Positions 56,587-64,000 of a stretch of DNA of 64,000 bases are shown here, in pieces; positions within the stretch are counted from its first letter, which is position 1; each line of letters opens with the position of its first letter. The notes beneath the pieces were generated by a model, which made no database searches, had not been told where the DNA came from, and worked only from the letters and a program-made list of their open reading frames with translations. The stretch spans positions 1 to 64,000 of the forward strand of contig NZ_CP077085.1 of assembly GCF_014268455.2 (NCBI RefSeq). Direction: 5' to 3'. Position numbers and translations under genes: made by a program. Origin of the DNA: Pseudomonas shahriarae. Lineage in GTDB: Bacteria > Pseudomonadota > Gammaproteobacteria > Pseudomonadales > Pseudomonadaceae.

Positions 56587-57921
56587 TTATCCTCGGATCG
56601 CCCAGAAGGCCAGGTTCAAGCCCGGGAACTGCCCGGCGATATGGAAGGCGAAGCCGCCGGAGTGAATCAGTTGCTGCCAATGCTCACTGCCGCGATCCAG
56701 CTCGTAGTAGGTGGAGCCCGCGTGGTAAGGGATCTGCCGTGGCGCCACCGGCAACGGCAGCAGGCCGATGCCCGGCAGTTGCAGGTTGACCAGGTCGCGG
56801 ATGTGCTCCACCGAGCCGACCTTGCTCTGCTGGCCGAAGCGCGCACGCAGGGTTTCGCCCGGGACATCGGCACGCACCACAAGGATGAAGCTGGCGCTGT
56901 CAATCAGGGTTTTGTCCGCCAGCATCGCCACATGCACGCCATAGGCTTTTTCGACAATCGGGATAGGCGTGGCCTTGCTGTCGATCAGCATCGACAGCGC
57001 CTCGCGCAGGGCCTGCATCACCGGGGCGAAGCTGAGGGCCAGGTCGTCATGCTGGTAGCGCGGGTATTCCTCGGGGCGCCGCCCCGAGGTGGAGAAGGTC
57101 GAGAACTCGCCGGCCAGGCTTACCAGTTCACTGAACAAACGCTCTGGGTGCAGCGGGCTCGACTGGCTCAGGTGCTGGATCAGCGGCTGGGCGCGATTGA
57201 CCAGTTGCAGCAGCATGAAGTCGGCAATCTCCGAGGCGCCACCGGCACCCGAGGCCACCACCCGCCCGGCCAGGGCTTCGCCGCGCTGGTGCAACAGGCC
57301 CAGCAGTTCGCTGCGAAACGCCGTCAGCGGCTTGCTCGCGGCCACATCGAGCACCGGCGGGATGTAGCTGTCATCCAGCACCAGGGCGCGGTCGGCGCGT
57401 TTTTCCTTGATGCGCACCAGGCCGATGGCGGCGTAGTCGCTGATGCCATCGGCGGCGGTCAGCAAGCGCAAGGCACGGGAGCCGACGGCCACCGGTGCGC
57501 GGTTCTCGAAGGGTGCGTTGTCATCCCGCACCTCGCGCACCTGGCTCAGGTAACGCGCAGCGCCCAGGGGCTCGCCTTCGTCGACCGTATCGCGGGCACC
57601 GGCACGCTTGAGGGGCAAGGCCAGGTACACCAGGCCGTCACGCAGGTTGTCGTCGATGTTCAGCGGGCTCGGCGCCAGGTCATCCTGGGGGATATTGAAC
57701 GGCGTGCCATCGGGCAACAGGCCACGGGCCGAGACAATGGCCAGCTTGCCCTGGGCCAGCAGGCCCTGGTCGATCAGCAGTTCGGAAAACCCCCAGGCGC
57801 CGGCCGACAGCGGGCGGCTGCGGGCATCAATCAGGTTTTCCAGGTAACGGTCATGCTGCTGGAAGTGCTGCGTTCCGATGAACATGCCTTCCGACCAGAC
57901 CACGCGATTGTTCCAGGACAT
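56587..57921 (-). CDS. tssK: T6SS baseplate adaptor TssK
   Basis: 444 residues beginning MSWNNRVVWSEGMFIGTQHFQQHDRYLENLI, the TssK/VasE signature. TssK trimers join the TssEFG wedges of the baseplate to the TssJLM complex. No membrane segment or signal is present. It follows tssJ by 18 bases. Confidence 0.95.
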   Translation of the reverse strand: MSWNNRVVWSEGMFIGTQHFQQHDRYLENLIDARSRPLSAGAWGFSELLIDQGLLAQGKLAIVSARGLLPDGTPFNIPQDDLAPSPLNIDDNLRDGLVYLALPLKRAGARDTVDEGEPLGAARYLSQVREVRDDNAPFENRAPVAVGSRALRLLTAADGISDYAAIGLVRIKEKRADRALVLDDSYIPPVLDVAASKPLTAFRSELLGLLHQRGEALAGRVVASGAGGASEIADFMLLQLVNRAQPLIQHLSQSSPLHPERLFSELVSLAGEFSTFSTSGRRPEEYPRYQHDDLALSFAPVMQALREALSMLIDSKATPIPIVEKAYGVHVAMLADKTLIDSASFILVVRADVPGETLRARFGQQSKVGSVEHIRDLVNLQLPGIGLLPLPVAPRQIPYHAGSTYYELDRGSEHWQQLIHSGGFAFHIAGQFPGLNLAFWAIRG

Positions 57922-57939
57922 GGGGGCTCCGATTGCTTC

Positions 57940-58446
57940 TTATTGGGCAGGGCTGGATGGGGAAACGCTGAGGTGCGCACGTACGGCGCGCACATCAAGG
58001 CTGATCTGGTATTCGCTGGCCTGGCGGGGTGGCACGCTGAGCACCGTGCGCCATTGCGCGCGGTCCAGCTCGCGATAGCCCACCAGCAGGCCGATCTGCC
58101 GGGTGGCCGGATCGAGGTCGCGCTGGATGCTCAATTGCTGGCCGGGCTGGACCACCACTTCATCCTGGTCCAGCAGGTCCAAACCGAGGGTCGGCTGGGC
58201 GCGATCTGCCAGGGCGAAATAGTCGGCACGGCTGAAGGCAGCGGCGTTTTTCAGCTCGAAAATCCGCACCCGTACCGGGGCTGGCTGGCCCGTGGTGCCG
58301 GGGTTGAGCCCAGCGATGGCATGGAAGTGCAACTCGACACGGGTGGTGTCGATTTGTGCCTCTGGCGCCTGGGGCGGCGCGGCATCCTTGGCACAGGCCG
58401 TCAGCAGCAACACGCTGGCGGCTGCGAGTAAAAACCTGAAAATCAT
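57940..58446 (-). CDS. tssJ: T6SS outer-membrane lipoprotein TssJ
   Basis: 168 residues with lipoprotein signal MIFRFLLAAASVLLLTAC (C18). The mature part (VELHFHAIAGLNPGTTGQPAPVRVRIFELKNAAAFSRADYFAL) is the TssJ/VasD transthyretin-like domain. It anchors TssM to the outer membrane. Confidence 0.95.
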   Translation of the reverse strand: MIFRFLLAAASVLLLTACAKDAAPPQAPEAQIDTTRVELHFHAIAGLNPGTTGQPAPVRVRIFELKNAAAFSRADYFALADRAQPTLGLDLLDQDEVVVQPGQQLSIQRDLDPATRQIGLLVGYRELDRAQWRTVLSVPPRQASEYQISLDVRAVRAHLSVSPSSPAQ

Positions 58447-58489
58447 CCTGCGTCCTCAATGACGTATGTGGCTGTCCGTTGTTCCGGTT

Positions 58490-59830
58490 TCAGCGCCGCT
58501 GTCGTGCGCTGTGTGCTTCATAGGCCCGGCTGAATTCACGGCCGAACAGGTCCTGGAAATCCTCCTGGGCCTCACGGGAAATACTGTTGTAGAGCTCAGT
58601 GAACTGTTGCCAGTACTGGGCCTGGCGCGAACCGTTGAACAGGCTCGACAGCCCGCCGGGCTTGCCCATGCGCTCTTCCAATTGGGCCGGCTCGAAGCGC
58701 GTCAACAGATGCTTGATGGCCGCTTCGACACCGGCCATCACCGCCAGTTGGTGCGCGCGCAGGTCGTCGAAACTGTCGCGCACGGCCAGGTCCGGCGCCA
58801 TAAACGCTTGGTTGCCGTGGCGTAGCAGCAGCAGTAACGCTTCGTCGGCATTCGGGGCGAATTTCAACGGATTGTTTTCCACCGGCTGGATCGTCGTCTG
58901 CTGCATGCGGAACTCGCCCTTGAGGCTGCTGCGTGCGCGCAGTACGTCGATCAAGCCTTCGACCATCAGCCGGTAGCTGCGGCCGATGCTTTCCATCTGC
59001 GCCTCGGCCTGGGCCTTGTCCAGGCGCAGTTGATCGAGACCGGCACCACGCAGGAAGGCTTGCAGCAAATCGGGCTGGTTGGCGTCTGCCACAGGGCGCG
59101 CAGGCTCGAGCACAGGGGGCGCGAGGGGCGGCTCAGGCGGCGCGATGACAGGTGGTGGCGGGCTGATCGACGGCGTAGGTGTTTCGCCAAACAGATCCCA
59201 GTCTTCTGGAATCACCGACCCTGAGTGCAACGGCTGCTCGGGGGCGGGCACGGTAACCGCCACGGGCGGGCGGAAATCATGCTGCTCAGCCGGTACATGG
59301 TCAGGCTGGGTGGGCGGCGGTACGGCCGTCGGCGTGAGGAAATCAAACAGGTCCGGTAGCGTGTCCATTGACGACGCACCCTGGAACTGTGGGGCGATCA
59401 CCGGGGTCGGCAGCGGCGTGACCACACCGGCACCCTGGCGCCCCATGAGGGCTTCGAAACTGTTGGAGCCGTCAGTGCCGAAAGGCTGGCTGTCGGTCAC
59501 CTTCACCCCGGAATCAATCCGTGCCTGGATCTCGTAGTCGCCGATGCGGATCAATTCACCGTCTTGTAATGGCTCACTGTTTCCCCGGCGCAAACGAATG
59601 CCGGCGTTAACCAATTCCACACCATTAGTACTGTTATCGGTTAGATAGTAACGACCATCTTTGTATTGAATAACGCAATGTTGCGCGGAGACCAAACGTT
59701 CTGGATCAGGCAATATCCAGTCGTTTTCACTGGAGCGGCCAATTGCCATCACTCCATTATCCATGGACTTTTCCGGACATTGACCTGGGGTGATCTTGTG
59801 ATAACTAGTAATAGTCAAACACAGTGACAT
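58490..59830 (-). CDS. fha1: T6SS FHA-domain scaffold Fha1/TagH
   Basis: 446 residues. The N-terminal FHA domain (about 20-105) has GRSSENDWILPD, SAQHCVI and NSTNGVEL for phosphothreonine binding. A Pro-rich middle (about 150-260) precedes the type VI FHA C-terminal domain. Phosphorylation by PpkA drives assembly of the active system; PppA reverses it. AAGGAGGCAAG directly precedes the ATG at 59830; the 36 extra residues upstream are rejected. First gene of the leftward operon. Confidence 0.93.
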   Translation of the reverse strand: MSLCLTITSYHKITPGQCPEKSMDNGVMAIGRSSENDWILPDPERLVSAQHCVIQYKDGRYYLTDNSTNGVELVNAGIRLRRGNSEPLQDGELIRIGDYEIQARIDSGVKVTDSQPFGTDGSNSFEALMGRQGAGVVTPLPTPVIAPQFQGASSMDTLPDLFDFLTPTAVPPPTQPDHVPAEQHDFRPPVAVTVPAPEQPLHSGSVIPEDWDLFGETPTPSISPPPPVIAPPEPPLAPPVLEPARPVADANQPDLLQAFLRGAGLDQLRLDKAQAEAQMESIGRSYRLMVEGLIDVLRARSSLKGEFRMQQTTIQPVENNPLKFAPNADEALLLLLRHGNQAFMAPDLAVRDSFDDLRAHQLAVMAGVEAAIKHLLTRFEPAQLEERMGKPGGLSSLFNGSRQAQYWQQFTELYNSISREAQEDFQDLFGREFSRAYEAHSARQRR

Positions 59831-60056
59831 CTTGCCTCCTTGCTGTACCTCACGCGCGGGCGGCCTAAGGGAAATACCTTCCCAAGCGCGCCCTGGCAAA
59901 TCCTTTAAACCACGCCAAAAAGGCTGGCTTATCAGCATGATCGCCGATTTTAACCAGTCAATGTGACAAAAAGCGTCAGGGAATTCCTATTTTGACTCAT
60001 CGGTCGCACAGGTTGTTAAACACCGCACATCTGTCACACAGGACGAATAGCTTACC

Positions 60057-60086
60057 TTGACAACGCATAACTACTACACCAAAAAT
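60057..60086 (+). promoter_or_regulatory. candidate promoter for tssA operon
   Basis: A perfect TTGACA -35 hexamer is followed after 18 bases by AAAAAT, matching TATAAT at four of six positions. Transcription would start near 60093, giving a leader of about 135 bases that contains the palindrome, the direct repeat and the GGA hairpin. Confidence 0.4.
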
Positions 60087-60212
60087 GCACAACTTCTTGA
60101 AGATGAGTAGTGGCACACTGAAATCAGTGCGCTGACCTGACCAGGAAAACATGCCGATAAATTGCGCAACTAGCCGCGCAACTAACGCATGAATTGCCCA
60201 AGACTAAAGGGC

Positions 60213-60226
60213 CGATATGGAGATCG
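60213..60226 (+). promoter_or_regulatory. GGA-loop hairpin at tssA ribosome-binding site (RsmA-like site)
   Basis: CGAT-ATGGAG-ATCG folds as a four-pair stem with GGA displayed in a six-base loop, the pattern bound by RsmA/CsrA. The loop GGAG is also the Shine-Dalgarno seven bases before the TTG start. RsmA repression of T6SS is known in P. aeruginosa; binding here is inferred. Confidence 0.5.
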
Positions 60227-60229
60227 AAT

Positions 60230-61252
60230 TTGGTGGATGTGCCGCTGCTGCTCACCGCTGTTTCCGCGACTTCGCCGTGTGGCGAAGACTTGGAATATGA
60301 CGCGGATTTCCTGCACTTGGAACGTGCTGCCCAGGGTCAACCTGAGCGCAGCATGGGCGACGCCATTTTGCCCGCCGAGCCGCCAGACTGGCGCAGCATC
60401 CAGCAACAGTGCCTGGACTTGCTGCAGCGCAGCAAAGACCTGCGCATCACTCATTTTTTGCTGCAAAGCTCCCTCGCCCTGCAAGGTGTTGGCGGGCTGG
60501 CCAGCGTCCTGACCCTGATCAGTGAACTGCTCCAGCAGTACTGGGCCGATCTGCATCCACGCCTGGATGCCGATGACCACAACGACCCCACCGTACGCAT
60601 CAACGCCCTCGCGGGAATGACCTGCGACACGAACATCCGCCTGCTGCGCGAAAGTGTCCTCACGCGCTCGCGGGCGTTTGGCCCCGTGAGCCTGCGTGGC
60701 GCCCTGAACGCCAGCGGCCTGCAAAGTTTCCCCGGCGAAACCCTTGGTACCGAGCAACTGGCCGGAGCCTTCCTCGACAGTGATCCAGAGCAGCTGCAAG
60801 CCACCCACGCAGCCCTCGTCGAGGCCCGTGCGGCCTGTGAAACCATTGAAAAACACGTCAGCGAGCAAGTCGGTTCCGCCCAGGGCGTAGACCTCGGCGC
60901 GCTGAAACACCTGCTCAAGCAGGCCCTGCAGATTTTCAGCCAGTTCGCTGCGCAGAGCGGCGACAGCCGTGAACCCGAAGTTGTCAGTGACGACAGCCAC
61001 GCCTCGGTCGAACACGCCGCCGCCCCTGCCGCACCCCGCAATACTGGCGACATCGCCAGCCGCGATGAGGTGCTGCGCGACCTGGACCGAATCCTTGCGT
61101 ACTACACCCGGCACGAGCCTTCCAGCCCGTTGCCGGTGCTGTTGAACCGGGCGAAAAATCTGGTGCACGCCGATTTCGCGACCATCGTGCGCAATCTGAT
61201 TCCCGACGGCATGTCCCAATTTGAAAACCTGCGCGGCCCGGACGGCGAGTAA
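60230..61252 (+). CDS. tssA: T6SS cap/initiator protein TssA
   Basis: About 340 residues with an N-terminal ImpA domain (VPLLLTAVSATSPCGEDLEYDADFLHLERAAQGQPERSMGDAILPAEPPDWRSI) and helical remainder ending LVHADFATIVRNLIPDGMSQFENLRGPDGE. TssA of this class primes tube and sheath polymerisation. The start is uncertain: there is no ATG. TTG at 60230 lies seven bases after GGAG; GTG at 60233 and TTG at 60194 are alternatives. First gene of the rightward T6SS operon. Confidence 0.9.
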   Translation: MVDVPLLLTAVSATSPCGEDLEYDADFLHLERAAQGQPERSMGDAILPAEPPDWRSIQQQCLDLLQRSKDLRITHFLLQSSLALQGVGGLASVLTLISELLQQYWADLHPRLDADDHNDPTVRINALAGMTCDTNIRLLRESVLTRSRAFGPVSLRGALNASGLQSFPGETLGTEQLAGAFLDSDPEQLQATHAALVEARAACETIEKHVSEQVGSAQGVDLGALKHLLKQALQIFSQFAAQSGDSREPEVVSDDSHASVEHAAAPAAPRNTGDIASRDEVLRDLDRILAYYTRHEPSSPLPVLLNRAKNLVHADFATIVRNLIPDGMSQFENLRGPDGE

Positions 61253-61306
61253 GCCGCCCGACTGAGCAGTAACAACACCGTCGCTCAAGCGACCAGGAGC
61301 AGCAAC

Positions 61307-61813
61307 GTGGCGAAGCAAAGTTCTCAGAAATTCATCGCGCGCAACCGCGCGCCTCGAGTGCAGATCGAGTACGACGTCGAGCTTTACGGCGCCGAGAAAA
61401 AGGTCCAACTGCCCTTCGTGATGGGTGTGATGGCCGACCTCGCCGGCAAGCCCGCCGAGCCTCTGGCGCCGGTCGCTGATCGCAAGTTCCTTGAAGTGGA
61501 CGTCGACAACTTCGACTCACGCCTCAAGGCCATGCAGCCGCGCGTAGCCTTCCACGTACCCAACGAGCTGACCGGCGAAGGCAACCTGAGCCTGGACATC
61601 ACCTTTGAAAGCATGGACGACTTCAGCCCGGCTGCCGTGGCGCGCAAGGTCGACTCGCTGAACAAGCTGCTCGAAGCGCGTACCCAGCTGGCCAACCTGC
61701 TGACCTACATGGACGGCAAGACTGGCGCTGAAGAAATCATCATGAAGGCGATCAAGGACCCGGCACTGCTGCAGGCCCTTGCGAGCGCGCCAAAACCTGC
61801 TGGGGACCAGTAA
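61307..61813 (+). CDS. tssB: T6SS contractile sheath small subunit TssB (VipA)
   Basis: 168 residues, GTG start with AGGAG seven bases upstream. The chain AKQSSQKFIARNRAPRVQIEYDVELYGAEKKVQLPFVMGVMADLAGKP is the TssB signature. It co-polymerises with TssC into the sheath. Two bases separate it from tssC. Confidence 0.97.
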   Translation: MAKQSSQKFIARNRAPRVQIEYDVELYGAEKKVQLPFVMGVMADLAGKPAEPLAPVADRKFLEVDVDNFDSRLKAMQPRVAFHVPNELTGEGNLSLDITFESMDDFSPAAVARKVDSLNKLLEARTQLANLLTYMDGKTGAEEIIMKAIKDPALLQALASAPKPAGDQ

Positions 61814-61815
61814 TC

Positions 61816-63312
61816 ATGAGCGAGAATACCGCCCGCGAAGGCGCACAGAACCTGGGCGCCACCGAAGAAACCAGTGAGTTCGCCTCGCTGTTGCTGCAAG
61901 AATTCAAGCCCAAGACCGAGCGTGCCCGCGAAGCCGTCGAGACGGCCGTGCGCACCCTGGCCGAGCAGGCCCTGGCGCAAACCGACCTGGTCTCCAACGA
62001 CGCGATCAAGTCGATCGAGTCGATCATCGCCGCCATCGACGCCAAGCTCACCGCCCAGGTCAACCAGGTGATTCATCACCCGGATTTCCAGCAGCTGGAA
62101 AGCGCCTGGCGTGGCCTGCACTACCTGGTCAACAACACCGAGAGCGACGAGCAGCTGAAGATTCGCGTGCTCAATATCTCCAAGACTGACCTGCACAAGA
62201 CCCTGAAGAAATTCAAGGGCACCGCGTGGGACCAGAGCCCGATCTTCAAGAAGATGTACGAAGAAGAATACGGCCAGTTCGGCGGCGAACCTTACGGTTG
62301 CCTGGTGGGCGATTACTACTTCGACCAGTCGCCACCTGACGTGGAACTGCTGGGCGAGCTGTCGAAAGTCTGCGCCGCAATGCACTCACCGTTCATCGCA
62401 GCTGCATCGCCGACCGTGATGGGCATGGGCTCGTGGCAGGAACTGTCGAACCCGCGTGACCTGACCAAGATCTTCACCACCCCGGAATACGCCGGCTGGC
62501 GCTCGCTGCGCGAATCGGAAGACTCGCGCTACATCGGCCTGACCATGCCGCGTTTCCTGGCACGCCTGCCGTATGGCGCCAAGACTGACCCGGTGGAAGC
62601 CTTCGCCTTCGAAGAAAACACCGACGGCGCCGACAGCTCGAAGTACACCTGGGCCAACGCCGCGTACGCGATGGCGGTGAACATCAACCGTTCGTTCAAG
62701 CACTACGGCTGGTGCTCGCGCATCCGTGGCGTGGAATCTGGCGGCGAAGTGGAAAACCTGCCGGCCCACACCTTCCCCACCGATGACGGTGGTGTGGACA
62801 TGAAGTGCCCGACCGAAATCGCCATCAGCGACCGCCGTGAAGCAGAGCTGGCGAAGAACGGTTTCATGCCACTGCTGCACAAGAAAAACACCGACTTCGC
62901 CGCGTTCATCGGCGCCCAGTCGTTGCAGAAACCGGCCGAATACGACGACCCAGACGCCACCGCCAACGCCAACCTGGCCGCGCGCCTGCCGTACCTGTTC
63001 GCCACCTGCCGTTTCGCCCACTACCTGAAGTGCATCGTGCGCGACAAGATCGGTTCCTTCAAAGAGAAGGACGAGATGCAGCGCTGGTTGCAGGACTGGA
63101 TCCTCAACTACGTCGACGGCGATCCGGCGCACTCCACCGAAACCACCAAGGCCCAGCACCCATTGGCTGCGGCGGAAGTGATCGTGGAAGACGTCGAAGG
63201 CAACCCGGGGTACTACAACTCCAAGTTCTACCTGCGTCCGCACTACCAGCTCGAAGGGCTGACCGTGTCGCTGCGCCTGGTATCGAAACTGCCTTCGGCA
63301 AAAAGCGCGTAA
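61816..63312 (+). CDS. tssC: T6SS contractile sheath large subunit TssC (VipB)
   Basis: 498 residues with the core motifs NQVIHHPDFQQLESAWRGLHYLV, PYGCLVGDYYFD, PRFLARLPYGAKTDPVEAFAFEE and the C-terminal GNPGYYNSKFYLRPHYQLEGLTVSLRLVSKLP. It forms the sheath wall with TssB. Followed by a 148-base gap with a triple-hairpin repeat before hcp. Confidence 0.97.
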   Translation: MSENTAREGAQNLGATEETSEFASLLLQEFKPKTERAREAVETAVRTLAEQALAQTDLVSNDAIKSIESIIAAIDAKLTAQVNQVIHHPDFQQLESAWRGLHYLVNNTESDEQLKIRVLNISKTDLHKTLKKFKGTAWDQSPIFKKMYEEEYGQFGGEPYGCLVGDYYFDQSPPDVELLGELSKVCAAMHSPFIAAASPTVMGMGSWQELSNPRDLTKIFTTPEYAGWRSLRESEDSRYIGLTMPRFLARLPYGAKTDPVEAFAFEENTDGADSSKYTWANAAYAMAVNINRSFKHYGWCSRIRGVESGGEVENLPAHTFPTDDGGVDMKCPTEIAISDRREAELAKNGFMPLLHKKNTDFAAFIGAQSLQKPAEYDDPDATANANLAARLPYLFATCRFAHYLKCIVRDKIGSFKEKDEMQRWLQDWILNYVDGDPAHSTETTKAQHPLAAAEVIVEDVEGNPGYYNSKFYLRPHYQLEGLTVSLRLVSKLPSAKSA

Positions 63313-63322
63313 GTCATTCGCT

Positions 63323-63419
63323 CGTTCCCACGCTCCGCGTGGGAATGCCGCCCGGGATGCTCGGCGTCCCGGTGACGCAGAGCGTCACAGGATGCGTTAC
63401 CACGCAGAGCGTGGGAACG
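63323..63419. repeat. triple-hairpin intergenic repeat between tssC and hcp
   Basis: The 97-bp element has outer ends CGTTCCCACGC and GCGTGGGAACG. It contains three consecutive perfect stems with three-base loops: TTCCCACGC/GCGTGGGAA (63325-63345), GTGACGC/GCGTCAC (63372-63388) and CCACGC/GCGTGG (63400-63414). It differs from the REP elements in this window. Confidence 0.85.
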
Positions 63420-63459
63420 ATCACCAAATCAAGTGGCCCGTGCCACACAGGGAGAAAAC

Positions 63460-63948
63460 ATGGCTGTTGATATTTTCATCAAGATCGGCGACATCAAGGG
63501 CGAGTCCATGGACAAGGCCCACAAGGACGAAATCGACGTGCTGAACTGGAGCTGGGGCATGGCCCAGTCCGGCAACATGCACGTTGGCAGTGGCGGCGGT
63601 GCGGGTAAGGTGAATATCCAGGACCTGTCGCTGACCAAGTACGTGGACAAGGCTTCGCCTAACCTGATGATGCATTGCGCCAGCGGCAAGCACATCGACA
63701 AGGTCAAGCTGACCGTGCGCAAGGCCGGCGGCGAAAGCCAGGTCGAGTACATGATCATCAACCTCGAAGAAGTACTGATCACCTCCCTGAGCACCGGCGG
63801 TTCGGGCAGCGATGATCGCCTGACCGAAAACGTCACCCTGAACTTTGCCCAGGTGATGGTCGACTACCAGCCGCAGAAAGCCGACGGCACCAAGGACGGC
63901 GGCCCGATCAAGTTCGGCTGGAATATCCGTTCCAACACCAAGCGTTGA
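63460..63948 (+). CDS. hcp: T6SS tube protein Hcp
   Basis: 162 residues, MAVDIFIKIGDIKGESMDKAHKDEIDVLNWSWGMAQSGNMHVGSGGGAGKVNIQDLSLTKYVDKASPNLMMHC, very close to P. aeruginosa Hcp1. Hexameric rings stack to form the inner tube and also carry small effectors. GGAG lies six bases before the ATG at 63460; nine extra upstream residues are rejected. A terminator follows, so hcp likely ends this transcript or is read separately at higher level. Confidence 0.97.
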   Translation: MAVDIFIKIGDIKGESMDKAHKDEIDVLNWSWGMAQSGNMHVGSGGGAGKVNIQDLSLTKYVDKASPNLMMHCASGKHIDKVKLTVRKAGGESQVEYMIINLEEVLITSLSTGGSGSDDRLTENVTLNFAQVMVDYQPQKADGTKDGGPIKFGWNIRSNTKR

Positions 63949-63955
63949 TACGAAG

Positions 63956-63984
63956 CCCCCCGGCGCCACACGCCGGGGGATTTT
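63956..63984 (+). terminator. Rho-independent terminator after hcp
   Basis: CCCCCGGCG and CGCCGGGGG pair over a five-base loop and are followed by ATTTT, eight bases past the hcp stop. Confidence 0.85.
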
Positions 63985-64000
63985 GGTGCTTGCTCGAATT

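Larger units (their letters stand above)
59831..60229. promoter_or_regulatory. divergent T6SS promoter region
   Basis: A gene-free 399-base stretch between fha1 and tssA. It holds TTGACA at 60057, a perfect palindrome CACTGAAATCAGTG at 60116-60129, a nine-base direct repeat GCGCAACTA at 60164 and 60176, and a GGA-loop hairpin at 60213-60226. On the minus strand a TTGACT near 59960 is a possible -35 for fha1, with no convincing -10. No short gene is credible. Confidence 0.75.

Overview
The window is a stretch of chromosome from a fluorescent-group Pseudomonas. The evidence is high-GC coding sequence, a gene order I recall as close to Pseudomonas aeruginosa PA5296-PA5347 (rep, xpt, cytochrome c5, pauR, dadX-rid-dadA, lrp, rpmG-rpmB, radC, coaBC-dut-algC-argB, pyrE/crc, rph/yicC-gmk-rpoZ-spoT-ridA, oxyR-recG), and many short intergenic REP/REPIN palindromes built on GGGAGCGGGCTTGC-type units, which are typical of P. 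fluorescens relatives. Coding density is high. I see no rRNA, tRNA, CRISPR array, transposase or prophage.

Layout. (1) 1-2.8 kb: rep helicase and xpt. (2) 2.8-18.2 kb: amine and amino-acid catabolism. It holds a CoA-hydrolase/transferase, cytochrome c5, the polyamine repressor PauR, the D-alanine module dadA-rid-dadX with divergent lrp, a PauB-like polyamine oxidase, a MocR-type regulator divergent from a DUF1127 gene, a phospholipase D/cardiolipin-synthase-like lipoprotein, an MFS carrier, the aldehyde dehydrogenase PauC and a cupin protein. (3) 18.3-34 kb: housekeeping core, covering ribosomal proteins L28/L33, an orphan peptide-binding protein, radC, coaBC-dut-algC-argB, pyrE, crc, rph, yicC-gmk-rpoZ-spoT-ridA and a lipoprotein. 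(4) 34-42.7 kb: an SDR protein, exbB-exbD-tonB, oxyR-recG, an HDOD protein and an SCP2-like protein. (5) 42.8-64 kb: a type VI secretion locus of the P. aeruginosa H1 type. Leftward from a divergent promoter region run fha1-tssJ-tssK-tssL-tssM-tagF-pppA-ppkA-tagT-tagS-tagR-tagQ. Rightward run tssA-tssB-tssC-hcp, and the window ends just after hcp.

How the genes work together. The T6SS carries the complete threonine-phosphorylation switch: the TagQRST envelope sensor, PpkA kinase, PppA phosphatase, the Fha target and the TagF brake. It also has the membrane complex (TssJLM), the baseplate adaptor TssK, and sheath, tube and cap parts (TssA, TssB, TssC, Hcp). TssE/F/G, ClpV, VgrG and effectors are not in the window and probably lie downstream. 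The dad and pau genes turn D-amino acids and polyamines into central metabolites. Crc, SpoT, OxyR and Lrp are global regulators encoded here.

No wholly new multi-gene system is evident. The most interesting unexplained signals are non-coding: a possible RsmA-type hairpin at the tssA ribosome-binding site, a 97-bp triple-hairpin element between tssC and hcp, several perfect palindromes in divergent promoters (pyrE/crc, fha1/tssA, pauC/cupin, pauR), and nested or chimeric REPINs. Gene starts were reassigned by Shine-Dalgarno position where upstream in-frame codons exist. All calls are from reading the sequence; no database search was run.
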